NCBI GenBank assembly: GCA_016199265.1
Contig: JACQGX010000005.1
Span: forward strand, 1 to 49,468
Length of the DNA stretch: 49,468 nucleotides
Origin: Chloroflexota bacterium
Lineage (GTDB): Bacteria > Chloroflexota > UBA11872 > UBA12225
Direction of reading: 5' to 3'
Position 1 is the first letter of the stretch. Every line of letters begins with the position of its first letter. The position numbers and the translations under genes are program-made. The notes under the pieces were generated by a model, which was not told the DNA's origin, searched no databases, and saw only the letters and a program-made list of their open reading frames with translations. Of this stretch, positions 1 through 7,404 are shown in pieces.

Positions 1-364
1 GGGGGTCGGGGGTCGGGGGCGGACCGGGGGACGGGGACGGGTCGGAGGCCGTCGCGTCGGCGGCTGGCTGGGTAGCGTGGTCCTGGAGGACGGCGGGGCG
101 GCGGCCTTGGCGATCGTGGCGGCGCGCGTGGCGTTCTTCGATGCCGTCGACGAGCTCGCCGCGCACGCGGCCGCTGTCGCGGCCGCCGTCACGATGCTGC
201 AGCGCCTCGGGACGCTGCTCGCGGGCGCGGGCATCGTCCCGCACTGTCGCCGCGACCTGCTCCTGGGCGACGGCCGGTTGGCGGGCCGCCACATGCTGCT
301 CTTGCTGAGCGTCGGTCACCGCCCGGGGTATCGCGATTTGAATAGCGTCAACTCGTGAGGTCAT
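1..364 (-). CDS. Hypothetical protein, C-terminus beyond left edge
   Basis: An open leftward frame starts with ATG at 364 and runs off the window after about 121 codons. A GGAG lies about 7 bases upstream of the ATG. The N-terminus reads MTSRVDAIQIAIPRAV, followed by a Gln/Arg/Asp/Ala-rich hydrophilic stretch (TDAQQEQHVAARQPAVAQEQ) and a Pro-rich tail near the edge. No signal peptide or membrane segment is visible. The opening 'IQ.AIPRA...QQ.Q' pattern resembles small Gln-rich proteins found among flagellar genes of Firmicutes-type bacteria. That is recall of a pattern, not a proven family. The PilZ protein at 2770-3492 would fit a motility neighbourhood. The frame on the opposite strand (77-358) looks like its shadow. 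Confidence 0.42.
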   Translation of the reverse strand, partial: MTSRVDAIQIAIPRAVTDAQQEQHVAARQPAVAQEQVAATVRDDARAREQRPEALQHRDGGRDSGRVRGELVDGIEERHARRHDRQGRRPAVLQDHATQPAADATASDPSPSPGPPPTPDP

Positions 365-383
365 GGGGTCGCTCCGCAGGGGC

Positions 384-410
384 GTGAAACGTGAAACGTG
401 AAACGTGAAC
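384..410. repeat. Short tandem repeat, 7-bp unit GTGAAAC
   Basis: Three perfect copies of GTGAAAC and a partial fourth (GTGAAC) lie in the spacer between the leftward gene start at 364 and the palindromic element at 424. They are noncoding on both strands as far as can be seen. Confidence 0.7.
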
Positions 411-423
411 TACCGCGCTCACG

Positions 424-555
424 GGGTGCAGGCGAAACTTCCGGGGGCCGCCACCGGCTGTAGGGGCGTATGGAGATACGCCCGGCCGCCGCCCTGGGCG
501 TATCTCCATACGCCCCTACAAGACATCCACGCCTCCGGAACGTTTGCCTGCACCC
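424..555. mobile_element. Nested palindromic element, copy 1 (MITE-like)
   Basis: This 132-bp element has imperfect terminal inverted repeats of about 21 bp (424-444 and 535-555; outer ends GGGTGCAGGC and GCCTGCACCC). Inside is a perfect 25-bp inverted repeat (459-483 and 496-520) around a 12-base loop. The same outer ends recur at 11766-11893 around a different inner palindrome. It encodes no protein, and its size and structure suggest a non-autonomous mobile element or a structured RNA/terminator element. It fills most of the 313-bp spacer between the genes starting at 364 and 678. Confidence 0.75.
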
Positions 556-677
556 GCTGCAGGAAATGTCAGCGCATGGTCCGGTCCCGGCAGGTATCAT
601 CGCTCGACTGCGCTTTCGCAGGCGATCAGTGAGGCAGCAAGTAAGCGAGCAGCAAGTGACTCGGAGGGAGTAGGTCC

Positions 678-1562
678 GTGGCAAGCATCGTCGGGAGTGG
701 GAAATGGACGTTTGAAGCGGTGCCGGATTGGGGACGGAGCGCCGCGCGGCCGGAGTTTGGCGTGGTGTCGGGCGTGGCGTGCGATTCCGAGGACAACGTC
801 TACGTCTTCCAACGCACGATCGAGCCCAGCGTGCTCGTCTTCAACCGCGAGGGCACATTCTTGCGGCAGTGGGGACTGGGCGAGTTTCGCCATCCGCACG
901 GCATCTGGATCGGCTCCGAGCGCGGCCCCGGTTCGCGGGAGGTCGTGCTGGTGACCGACCGCGACCTCCATCAAGTAGTCAAGTATTCGCCCGCCGGCGA
1001 GCGACTGGCAGAGTGGGGTACGTCACGCGAGCCGGGCGACGCGGGAGAGCCGTTCAACCAGCCGGCGCGGGCGACGCTCGGCCCCGAGGGCGAGATGTTC
1101 GTCGCCGACGGCTACGGACAGTACCGGGTGCACCGCTTCGGCGCCGATGGCTTGCCGGCCCGCTCGTGGGGACGCCGCGGCACCGGGCCGGGCGAGTTCC
1201 GCTGGCCGGTCCACCACGCGCTGCTCGATCCGCGCGGCCGGCTGCTGGTGATCGACCGCGGTAACGGCCGGATTCAGCACTTCAGCCCGGACGGCGAGTA
1301 CCTCGGCGCGTGGACCGGTTTCCGCATGCCGCAGGACATGGTCGTAACGCCCGACCACGACGTCGTCATCGCGGAGGGTGCCAGACCGGCGATTACCATC
1401 CTGAGCCTGGATGGCGAGGTGCTCGGCCGCTGGGGCGAGCGCGGCGACGGCCCCGGCCAGTTCGCCGACTCACCCCACAGCCTCTGGATGGACTCGCGGG
1501 GCGACCTCTACGTCGGCGAGGTGCTCACGCCCAATCGCATCCAGAAGTTCGTCCGGCGGTAG
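678..1562 (+). CDS. NHL-repeat beta-propeller protein
   Basis: A 294-residue protein starting at GTG 678, preceded by GGAGGGAG at 663-670. It consists of repeated NHL-type blades: 'DSEDNVYVFQR', 'HPHGIWI', 'GEMFVADGYGQYRVHRF', 'GRLLVIDRGNGRIQHFSPDGEYL' and 'GDLYVGEVLTPNRIQKF' are the repeating strand units, roughly one per 45-50 residues, consistent with a six-bladed propeller. Proteins of this build occur as stand-alone sensors or scaffolds and as peptidylamidoglycolate-lyase-like enzymes. No catalytic residues can be assigned here, and there is no signal peptide, so a cytoplasmic location is likely. It stands alone, with palindromic element 1 upstream and a broken sugar-binding-protein gene downstream. 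The fold is secure, the substrate unknown. Confidence 0.88.
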   Translation: MASIVGSGKWTFEAVPDWGRSAARPEFGVVSGVACDSEDNVYVFQRTIEPSVLVFNREGTFLRQWGLGEFRHPHGIWIGSERGPGSREVVLVTDRDLHQVVKYSPAGERLAEWGTSREPGDAGEPFNQPARATLGPEGEMFVADGYGQYRVHRFGADGLPARSWGRRGTGPGEFRWPVHHALLDPRGRLLVIDRGNGRIQHFSPDGEYLGAWTGFRMPQDMVVTPDHDVVIAEGARPAITILSLDGEVLGRWGERGDGPGQFADSPHSLWMDSRGDLYVGEVLTPNRIQKFVRR

Positions 1563-1579
1563 CTTTGTCGGGGGCCAGT

Positions 1580-1866
1580 GGTGTAGTCGTGAGCACGCCC
1601 ACCGTTGCTCCAGATGAACCCGGCCAACTGGTACTCGATGTCGGTGTAGTTGAGCCAGATGCCCCACCGCTGCGGGCGATCGCCCTGGGCAGGACGCGAC
1701 GTCAGCTTGGCGATCTGGAGCATGTCTTCCCAGGTGAGCTTCCCATCGAACTTCTCCCACGGATCAGGAGCGCCCGACTCCTTGAGCACCGTCTTGTTGT
1801 AGTGCCACGCGTGCGGACTGAGCGCGTACAACGTCGCGCCGAAAGACGAAAGATCGATGACCGCGC
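1580..1866 (-). pseudogene. Inverted middle fragment of a sugar ABC binding protein
   Basis: Read leftward, this stretch encodes a recognisable central piece of a family 1 extracellular solute-binding protein: 'HAWHYNKTVLKESGAPDPW', 'TWEDMLQIAKLTS', 'GIWLNYTDIEYQLAGFIWS', 'NGGRAHDY'. It has no plausible start or end of its own. The open frame extends into unrelated sequence on both sides. The N-terminal and C-terminal parts of such a protein lie on the opposite strand at 1979-2094 and about 2090-2663. The simplest reading is one gene whose middle was inverted and partly lost; two unrelated fragments cannot be excluded. A GTTGAGGT direct repeat (1867-1886) sits exactly at its upstream edge. 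Confidence 0.7.
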
Positions 1867-1886
1867 GTTGAGGTTCTTGTTGAGGT
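1867..1886 (-). promoter_or_regulatory. ACCTCAAC direct-repeat site, copy 1
   Basis: GTTGAGGT-N4-GTTGAGGT as written; on the minus strand ACCTCAAC-N4-ACCTCAAC with a 12-base period. On the minus strand a TATAGC hexamer starts 12 bases before the first half-site. It is one of five such sites in the first 7.3 kb. Confidence 0.5.
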
Positions 1887-1978
1887 CGCTGCGCTATAGC
1901 TAGCAGCAAGCAGCGCCATGTGCTGCCGGCGTGCCGTGTGTCGAGGCGCGTCACAGGCATCAACACAGGAGGAATCAA

Positions 1979-2663
1979 ATGGTCAAGGTACGAGGTGCGA
2001 TGCCAGAACAAGGGGCGTCTCAGCGGAAGGCGACCCGGCGCAGCGTGTTCGCCGGCGCCGGTCTGGGCATCGAGCGCTGGCGCCAGAAGACGTAGCGGCG
2101 GGATCAACCGCTTCTCACAGGGCAAGATCGGCATCCACTGGCGTTCGGTCAACGACTGGCGGCGCATGTGGCCGATCATCGGCAACAGCTTTGAATGGGA
2201 CATGCTGCCGGTGCCGAGCATCAAGGGCAAAGCGGGATGTTCCTGGGCAGCCGGCCATCCACTGTGCGCCTGGTCGAAGACAAAGCACCCCGACGATTCG
2301 TGGGCGTTCATGAGGTGGATGATGGGTGACGAGTTCCAAGGCTATCTCGCCGAAAACCAGTACCTCGTCCCCACCAAGAAGAACCAGCAGACCAGGTTTT
2401 TCCGCGTGCCCAGCCAGTATCCCTACCAACACCCCCACGTGTTCGCCAACGTCTTCAAGCGCCCCTGGGGCATCATCTGGAGCCACTACAACGCGGCCGA
2501 AAACGACAGGGTATACAACGAGGAGATGGGCAAGATCGTCAAGGGCGAACAGCCGCTGCAGGGCAGCCTCAAGGAGCTCGAGCGACGGCTCAACCAGGAT
2601 ATCGACTACGGCGGCGGTGAGAACCCCTTCAAGGGCATCCGCTGGCCGATCCAGCCGAAATAG
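1979..2663 (+). pseudogene. Broken sugar ABC solute-binding protein (N- and C-terminal parts)
   Basis: ATG 1979 follows a strong AGGAGG and opens with a Tat-like leader (ATRRSVFAGAGLG) of the kind carried by sugar-binding lipoproteins. The frame stops at TAG (2092-2094) after about 38 codons. From about 2090, a different frame encodes the C-terminal half of a family 1 solute-binding protein through to TAG 2663: 'GKIGIHWRSVNDWRRMW', 'EWDMLPVPSIKGKAG', 'TKHPDDSWAFMRWMMGDE', 'LVPTKKNQ', 'KEL'. The central roughly 200 residues are missing, and part of them lies inverted at 1580-1866. The gene cannot make a functional binding protein. The intact N-terminal start and ribosome site suggest recent inactivation. 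Confidence 0.78.
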
Positions 2664-2671
2664 CAATTTTC

Positions 2672-2745
2672 GACGAAGGACGAACGACGAAGGCGTCAGT
2701 CAACAGACAACCTGCTTCTTCTTCGTTCGTCGTTCGTCCTTCGTC
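2672..2745. terminator. Long inverted repeat between convergent genes
   Basis: Arms of 20 bp (2672-2691 and 2726-2745; core GACGAAGGACGAA) pair perfectly around a 34-base loop. The repeat sits between the rightward binding-protein remnant and the leftward PilZ gene, so it could terminate both. The same GAAGGACGAA core forms a compact hairpin at 42191-42217, so it may be a dispersed repeat family. Confidence 0.5.
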
Positions 2746-2769
2746 CGTCGGCTGCGTGGTGGGCAGCGG

Positions 2770-3492
2770 TCAGCCGCCGCGGCGGATGGCCTTGTCGCGC
2801 CGGGCCTGCTCCAACTGGAAGCGGTGGATGCAGCGCGTCAGGCGCTCGCGGCGCTCGGGGGCAACGCCGGTGAACGCCACCGCCAACCGGTGACGCCGCC
2901 CGGTGCCCAGCGGGTTGGTGCCACGTACCAGGGCGTCAGAGGCAAACTCCCCCACGCCCAACGGGTAGGCAAACCGTACCCGGAGCCGCGTGCCCTCCGG
3001 CACATCGGCGTCGGCGTTGAGCCCTACGCCGCCGCCGCCGATATCGATGATCGACGCATTGATCGGCTCCCAGCGTCCCATGTTCTCGGGCATGCCGAAG
3101 GGCCGATCCCAGAAGGCGCAGTCGATCAGCTCCATCGAAATCGCGAGGCGGAAGTTCTTGCGCTGCTGCTGGCGCCCGACCGCGACCACCCGCAGCGCCA
3201 ACGTGGCGATCGGCTCGTCGCGCGTCGGCGGGAAGCGCTGTATGACTTCACAGTCGAGGTACAGCGTCGCCGAGACACGCCCGTCGGCATCGAGGGTAGG
3301 GATGTTGAGCGACAGGATCCCGCCGATGGGGAACGGCATGAGCTGGCCGCGTTTGGTCGGCCAGATAATGATGATCTGGTCGTCTCGCAGGTCCTCAACC
3401 CGGCTCCGCAGGGTCTCCGGCTCGTTCGGCGGCTCGGTGACGTCGATATTGACCGCCAATCCAACGCGCATGCCCGGCAATCTGGTAACCAT
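2770..3492 (-). CDS. PilZ-domain c-di-GMP receptor (YcgR/flagellar-brake-like)
   Basis: A 240-residue cytoplasmic protein with a YcgR-like N-terminal beta domain (about 10-100) and a C-terminal PilZ domain (about 108-230). The c-di-GMP binding signature is visible: RKNFR at 111-115 (RxxxR) and DIGGGGVG from D150, matching DxSxxG except that Ser is Gly. That change may weaken but need not abolish binding. In the family, the first Arg motif and the D..G motif clamp the dinucleotide, and proteins with this two-domain build regulate flagellar motors or cellulose synthesis. No flagellar gene is certain in the window, although the edge gene at 1-364 is a weak candidate. It is flanked on both sides by decayed binding-protein genes. 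Confidence 0.86.
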   Translation of the reverse strand: MVTRLPGMRVGLAVNIDVTEPPNEPETLRSRVEDLRDDQIIIIWPTKRGQLMPFPIGGILSLNIPTLDADGRVSATLYLDCEVIQRFPPTRDEPIATLALRVVAVGRQQQRKNFRLAISMELIDCAFWDRPFGMPENMGRWEPINASIIDIGGGGVGLNADADVPEGTRLRVRFAYPLGVGEFASDALVRGTNPLGTGRRHRLAVAFTGVAPERRERLTRCIHRFQLEQARRDKAIRRGG

Positions 3493-3674
3493 ACGTCCCT
3501 TACGCTTTCCCGTTCGAGATTTCCGAGATCAGAGTCGCACACGACTATACACCGGCAGACGCTTGGCGTCGAGCGTCCATGCCATCAAGGTGAGCGCCTC
3601 GTTCTTGACTGCGAGCAACGGCTGCCTGCCACCAGAGACCTGGCGCAGGCAGCATCCAGCAAGCGGCCGCGACG

Positions 3675-4712
3675 CTACTGCGGGTTGCTCTTGAGGAACT
3701 CGTTGACAGCATCGGCCGCGCGCTTCGACGCGATCGCCGGCGCATCCTCGCCATCCCACATTGGCTTGAGATTCTCGTTGAGCAGCTTGTTGATATCCGC
3801 CTCGTCGACGGCGAGCAGTCGCACGAAGCTGTTGCCGCTCTTGATCAGGTCGACCGTCATCGTCGGCGTCTCGAGCGTCTTGATCTCCTTGAGCGCACGA
3901 ATGGTCTCCTGCCGCGAGGCCTCGGAGAAGTTGACACCCGTTCCCTGGTTCGCCTTGGCGGCAATGAGCTGGTCCTCGTCGTTGGACGTGAACTTGACCC
4001 ATTCCCACGACTCCTTTGCGGCGACTTCGCCGCCCAGATCGTCGGCGGCCAGGCTATCGCCGTCAACTGCGGACTGAGCAGCCCTTCACGGGTGTGCAGC
4101 CAGCGCAGCACCTCCCACGAGGCGTCCTTGGCCTTGCTCAGCGACAAGACCGACCATGCGTTGCCCGCGACACGCGCCTGCCGGATGCCCTTTGGTCCTT
4201 TTGGCGGCGGCGCGAAGTCGATCTTGTCTGGCCCGAGCACCTGGCGGGCGACGGCAATGCCTCCAAAGTAGTTGTTGAGCATCGCCACAATCTCGACCGC
4301 GAGCGAGTTACTGCCTTGAGGGATCAGCTTGCGCGCCTCGGCGGTCGGCGTGACCTTGTACCTGGTGTGCAGGTCGACGCCGAACTCGGCCCCCCGGATG
4401 GCATTGGGATCGTCGCCGTAGAGCGCCATGTTCTTCGCCTCGTTGAGCACCTTGCCGCCGAAGTTCCGGACGTAGGTGCCCATCATGTACTACAGCCCGT
4501 TCTGGCCAACCTCGATCGCAAACCGATTGTTCGCCGGGTCGTTGAGCTTGCGGCACGCGTCGAGCAGGTCGTCGTACGTCCAGTTCTTGTGCGGGTGCTT
4601 GACGCCCTTGGCGTCGAACAGCGCCTTGTTGTACAGGAATGCTTCGCCGCCGGACTGGAACGGCATCGCCCACTGCTTACCCTTCCACAACCACGACTCG
4701 AAGGATGCTGCC
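3675..4712 (-). pseudogene. Decayed sugar ABC solute-binding protein
   Basis: Leftward remnant of a family 1 binding protein. Homology begins abruptly near 4712 (AASFESWLWKGKQWAMPFQS), so the N-terminal lobe and signal peptide are gone. An in-frame TAG at 4490-4492 follows 'EVGQNGL', and the next codons (YMMGTYVRNFGG) continue the same frame, so this is a nonsense change. Near 4065-4080 the reading frame shifts: after 'LLSPQLTAI' the protein continues in another frame (GDSLAADDLGGEVAAKESW) to the C-terminal 'AADAVNEFLKSNPQ' stop at 3675. Three separate lesions make this a clear pseudogene. A copy of the ACCTCAAC direct repeat lies at 4731-4750, just outside its broken 5' end. Confidence 0.85.
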
Positions 4713-4730
4713 GTTCGTTATAGCCGCCCA

Positions 4731-4750
4731 ACCTCAACAGGAACCTCAAC
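4731..4750 (+). promoter_or_regulatory. ACCTCAAC direct-repeat site, copy 2
   Basis: ACCTCAAC-AGGA-ACCTCAAC on the plus strand, with a TATAGC hexamer starting 12 bases upstream. It lies at the truncated 5' edge of the decayed binding-protein gene. The following 140 bases to the lipoprotein gene end at 4891 hold only a weak hairpin (CCCTGT/ACAGGG near 4780-4800). Confidence 0.5.
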
Positions 4751-4890
4751 GCGTGCGGCTTGTTCCCCCTCATCCCCTGACCCTGTAAACCGAACAGGGC
4801 GCAACGGTCTTCTTGAGCAAGCGCGCCCCGTGAGAAGCCCTCTGCTCCTTCGCGACGTTTCAGACACGGTGGCGTGGACGCCTGGCAAGG

Positions 4891-5475
4891 TTAGTCGGTT
4901 CGCAGTTCGATCACAAGTGCTTGGATGCGGCCGGCGTACCGCTTGCCGCCCGCCTCGGCGCTGGTATAGCGCACGGTAAACGTCCCCGGCTGGCCGCGCG
5001 TCCACCGGTCGGCGAGCAGTTGAAGCCGGAGCCACTTACTCACGTACTCGTCGACCACGAAGTGGGGCAATGCAAACGACCGCACCAACGTCGAGTCATT
5101 CGGCAGGAGGGATCGCGCGAGGGCCTTGGCGGTAGACGGCGAGACAGTCAGGGGCGACCAGGTGTACTGTATGCGCACGACCCTCTCGACGGCAAAAGTC
5201 ACAGAGACCCCGCCGGCCGTTTGGACAGCGCCGTGGAGACGTTCCCAGGCTGCCCGACTGAGTCCCAGCCCACCGGACGGGACACGACGAGCTTCTCCCC
5301 CGGTACTGACTTCCAGTGCAGCCCGCCTCGCTTCGAGCGAGGCAGACGCAGAGGCGGCACGCGTCGCATCGGGTCGAACTGTGGTCGGTGTTTCTCGCTG
5401 GCCGCAGCCATATGCCAGCGCATGAACGACGATGAGTGTGGCGACGAGTCCATACGATTCTGGCTTGCGCTTCAC
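4891..5475 (-). CDS. Small predicted lipoprotein, unknown function
   Basis: A 194-residue protein from GTG 5475. The N-terminus is MKRKPES, then a hydrophobic stretch (YGLVATLIVVHALAYGC) ending in a lipobox-like ALAYGC with the Cys at residue 24. This predicts a lipid-anchored extracellular protein. The mature part starts with an Ala/Ser/Arg-rich linker. A compact domain follows from about residue 65, with 'GVSVTFAVERVVRIQYTWS' and a C-terminal 'GTFTVRYTSAEAGGKRYAGR' that look like beta strands. I do not recognise the family. It lies downstream of the response-regulator gene on the same strand (gap 86 bases), so co-expression is possible. An ACCTCAAC direct repeat sits in that gap. Confidence 0.6.
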   Translation of the reverse strand: MKRKPESYGLVATLIVVHALAYGCGQRETPTTVRPDATRAASASASLEARRAALEVSTGGEARRVPSGGLGLSRAAWERLHGAVQTAGGVSVTFAVERVVRIQYTWSPLTVSPSTAKALARSLLPNDSTLVRSFALPHFVVDEYVSKWLRLQLLADRWTRGQPGTFTVRYTSAEAGGKRYAGRIQALVIELRTD

Positions 5476-5500
5476 GGTGCCTGATCACTGTAAGCGACCG

Positions 5501-5520
5501 ACCTCAACACCAACCTCAAC
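5501..5520 (+). promoter_or_regulatory. ACCTCAAC direct-repeat site, copy 3
   Basis: ACCTCAAC-ACCA-ACCTCAAC lies between the response-regulator stop (5562) and the lipoprotein start (5475). TGTAAG starts 12 bases upstream on the same strand. OmpR/PhoB-type regulators bind short direct repeats, and one is encoded next door, so a link is possible but unproven. Confidence 0.5.
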
Positions 5521-5561
5521 ACAGTAGTCGCCATCGCGCCGCACGCGCACCGCAGCGTGGA

Positions 5562-6275
5562 TCACGCCGCGCAGGGCGTGACCTTGCTGCGCAGCCGGTA
5601 CCCGATGCCGCGCTCGGACTCGATGTAACGAGGCACGTCCGGATCGTCGCCGAGCTTCTGGCGCAGGCGCCGGATGTATTCCCACAGCGCCTGCACCGAG
5701 CCGCCACCATCCGGCCAGGCACGATCGAGCAGCAGCGCGGTCGGCAGGACGCGCCCCGCATTGCGCGCCAGCAGGAACAGCAGGCGTGCCTCGGTCGGAG
5801 AGAGCCGGATCGGGTCTTCATTCGGCCGCAGCACCTGCCGGCGCACGAAGTCCACCTGCACGCCGCCGTCCAGCGTCAGCAGCACCGCCTCCGCCTCACC
5901 GCCGGGCCAGGCGCGCTCGAGCACGCGCTTGATGCGCGCGTGGAGCTCGCGGTAGCTGAACGGCTTCGTCACGTAGTCGTCGGCGTAGAGCTCGAGCCCT
6001 TTGATGCGGCTCTCTTCGTCGTCGAGCGCAGTAAGCATGATGATCGGCACGTCGCCCAGACGCTTGAGACGCTTGGCCACCTCAAAGCCGTCCATGCCGG
6101 GTAGAAGCAGGTCGAGCACCGCCAAGTGCGGCAGTTCCTTCTCGGCCAGTCGCAATGCCACTTCGCCGTTGGGCGCCGCCAGGACGTCGTAGCCATCGGC
6201 CTCGAGCTGAGCGCTCAGTGTGAACAGCAGATCGGGGTCGTCGTCGGTTATCAGCACATTTCCGGCGGTGGTCAT
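5562..6275 (-). CDS. OmpR/PhoB-family response regulator
   Basis: A 237-residue DNA-binding response regulator. The receiver domain (about 5-120) has the acidic cluster D11-D13, phosphoacceptor D55 in 'AVLDLLLPGMDGFEV', T82 in 'IMLTAL' and K104 in 'DDYVTKPFSY'. The C-terminal winged helix (about 137-231) has 'LSPTEARLLFLLARNAGRV' and ends in the typical 'YIESERGIGYRL' wing. The start at ATG 6275 is preceded by AAGGAGT. A longer in-frame reading upstream (Glu-Ala-Ala repeats) comes from a tandem DNA repeat and is rejected. No histidine kinase is adjacent, so it is an orphan regulator here. Targets are unknown; the ACCTCAAC repeats nearby are a candidate. Confidence 0.93.
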   Translation of the reverse strand: MTTAGNVLITDDDPDLLFTLSAQLEADGYDVLAAPNGEVALRLAEKELPHLAVLDLLLPGMDGFEVAKRLKRLGDVPIIMLTALDDEESRIKGLELYADDYVTKPFSYRELHARIKRVLERAWPGGEAEAVLLTLDGGVQVDFVRRQVLRPNEDPIRLSPTEARLLFLLARNAGRVLPTALLLDRAWPDGGGSVQALWEYIRRLRQKLGDDPDVPRYIESERGIGYRLRSKVTPCAA

Positions 6276-6708
6276 ACGCAACTCACTCCTTCGCTCTGCC
6301 CCCGCATCAACTGCATCAGCCACTTCAAGCGTTTCGGCCGCTTCGGCCGTTGCAGCCGCTTCAGCCGCTTCGGCCGCTTCGGCCGCTTCGGCATCCGCGT
6401 GCCGGCGGCGGTGGACCGATCGCGCCGCCCTGCCCCCGCGGCGCAGCGGCCTGGTCTCGTTCTGCTGGTCTTTTCGCTTCGTCTCCGGGTTGACCCGCCG
6501 GCCGGCGCACATTGGCGTTTCTCCGCGGTCCTCGGCGGTCCGGTGACTCGCCGCCCCCCGCGTGTATCTATTAAGCGAGATAGACGATCTCGAGGTGCGG
6601 GAGCGCGTTGTGGTGCCGCCCCTTCACTCAACCGGCGATCGCGCCGTTCGCGCCCGCGTGCGTCACCGCAGTCCTGCCATCCTGCTATCTTGTGGCACGC
6701 CGGTCGCG
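6276..6708. other. Spacer with tandem repeat, otherwise featureless
   Basis: This 433-bp gap separates the response regulator from the next leftward gene. It holds the 9-bp tandem repeat at 6323-6394. The remaining 300 bases show no open frame with convincing composition, no RNA gene and no strong hairpin. Confidence 0.5.
6323..6394. repeat. 9-bp tandem repeat (CTTCGGCCG)x8, degenerate
   Basis: Eight consecutive 9-base units, most reading CTTCGGCCG, lie 48-119 bases upstream of the response-regulator start. The unit length is a multiple of three, so an in-frame EAA-repeat peptide is created on the minus strand. Copy-number change here could alter the leader of the regulator's mRNA. Confidence 0.75.
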
Positions 6709-7092
6709 CTAGGCTGCCAGTCCCAATCGCTCCAGCGCGTCGTCTTGGCTATCGGCCCATCGTTGCCCGTTAAGAATGTACGGCCCAAAGCTGATGTGGC
6801 CGTCCGGCCGGACGTGCGCCAACCACTGCTCCATGCTACCCCGATTCGTCGGCAGCCGCACCGCGTCGCCCAGCAGCCGCCGCCCGTCTTGCAGCACCGA
6901 CGGTTCGGTAGCCGGCAAGACTAGCTGGATCACGCGGAGCTTCGCTCCCTTCTGCGCCACAATGTGCCACACTGCCTCGACGCCATCCTGATAGCCCACG
7001 ATCTTCCACCCACGCGCCTGCAGCGTGGTACACGCCTCTTGCAGGAACTCCTCTAACGTGCTCGCCCCGTGTTCTCCGTTAGAACGGTTCAT
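6709..7092 (-). CDS. Hypothetical protein, 127 aa
   Basis: A leftward protein with ordinary soluble composition: 'STLEEFLQEACTTLQARGWKIVGYQDGVEAVW', 'IVAQKGAKLRVIQLVLP', 'WLAHVRPDGHISFGPYILNGQ', ending DDALERLGLAA. I do not recognise the family. ATG 7092 has AGGAG about 11 bases upstream. An in-frame ATG at 7137 also has a Shine-Dalgarno-like AGGAGG but with a short 4-base spacing, so the N-terminus is uncertain by 15 residues. Upstream lie short direct repeats (CACCACATCA twice; GTATCC twice) and the paired ACCTCAAC sites at 7260-7314. Confidence 0.6.
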   Translation of the reverse strand: MNRSNGEHGASTLEEFLQEACTTLQARGWKIVGYQDGVEAVWHIVAQKGAKLRVIQLVLPATEPSVLQDGRRLLGDAVRLPTNRGSMEQWLAHVRPDGHISFGPYILNGQRWADSQDDALERLGLAA

Positions 7093-7259
7093 TCGTTTCG
7101 TATCTCCTGATACGTGTGTCGCTTGCGCTACCTGCATCGGCCCTCCTTCGCTCGGTTCCATCAAACACCACATCACACCACATCACCGCGGCGTATCCGT
7201 ATCCGTAACTGACACACGCGGTCCTCCTACTAAAGCCTACCCCAAAGCCTAACCGGCTT

Positions 7260-7314
7260 ACCTCAACGTTTTCCTCAACGCCACGCTGAGATCCGTTGAG
7301 GGAAACGTTGAGGT
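7260..7314. promoter_or_regulatory. Inverted pair of ACCTCAAC direct-repeat sites (copies 4 and 5)
   Basis: Two 20-bp sites face each other: 7260-7279 on plus (ACCTCAAC-GTTT-TCCTCAAC) and 7295-7314 on minus (ACCTCAAC-GTTT-CCCTCAAC). They form a 21-bp near-perfect inverted repeat (one mismatch) around a 13-base spacer. The pair sits in the 312-bp divergent region between the hypothetical gene (start 7092) and the sugar-binding protein (start 7405). That is the position expected for a shared operator. A structural hairpin is the alternative. Confidence 0.6.
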
Positions 7315-7404
7315 CGGGGGCGTATGATGCCAGCAGGCGGCGCAGTAGTGTCGACGTAATGGTCGCCGGCCGAAGTACGCCTGCGCCGAGCAAGGAGGAG
7401 CGAA

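Noticed and set aside
2326-4077. 583-codon rightward open frame
   Set aside because: Crosses a pseudogene end, the antisense of the PilZ gene and another pseudogene; composition shifts at each border.
3857-4486. Separate 209-codon gene on minus
   Set aside because: It is the middle section of the decayed binding-protein gene; after about 4070 it is read in the wrong frame.
6276-6512. N-terminal extension of the response regulator with EAA repeats
   Set aside because: Created by the 9-bp tandem DNA repeat; AAGGAGT before ATG 6275 and the receiver-domain start support the shorter form.
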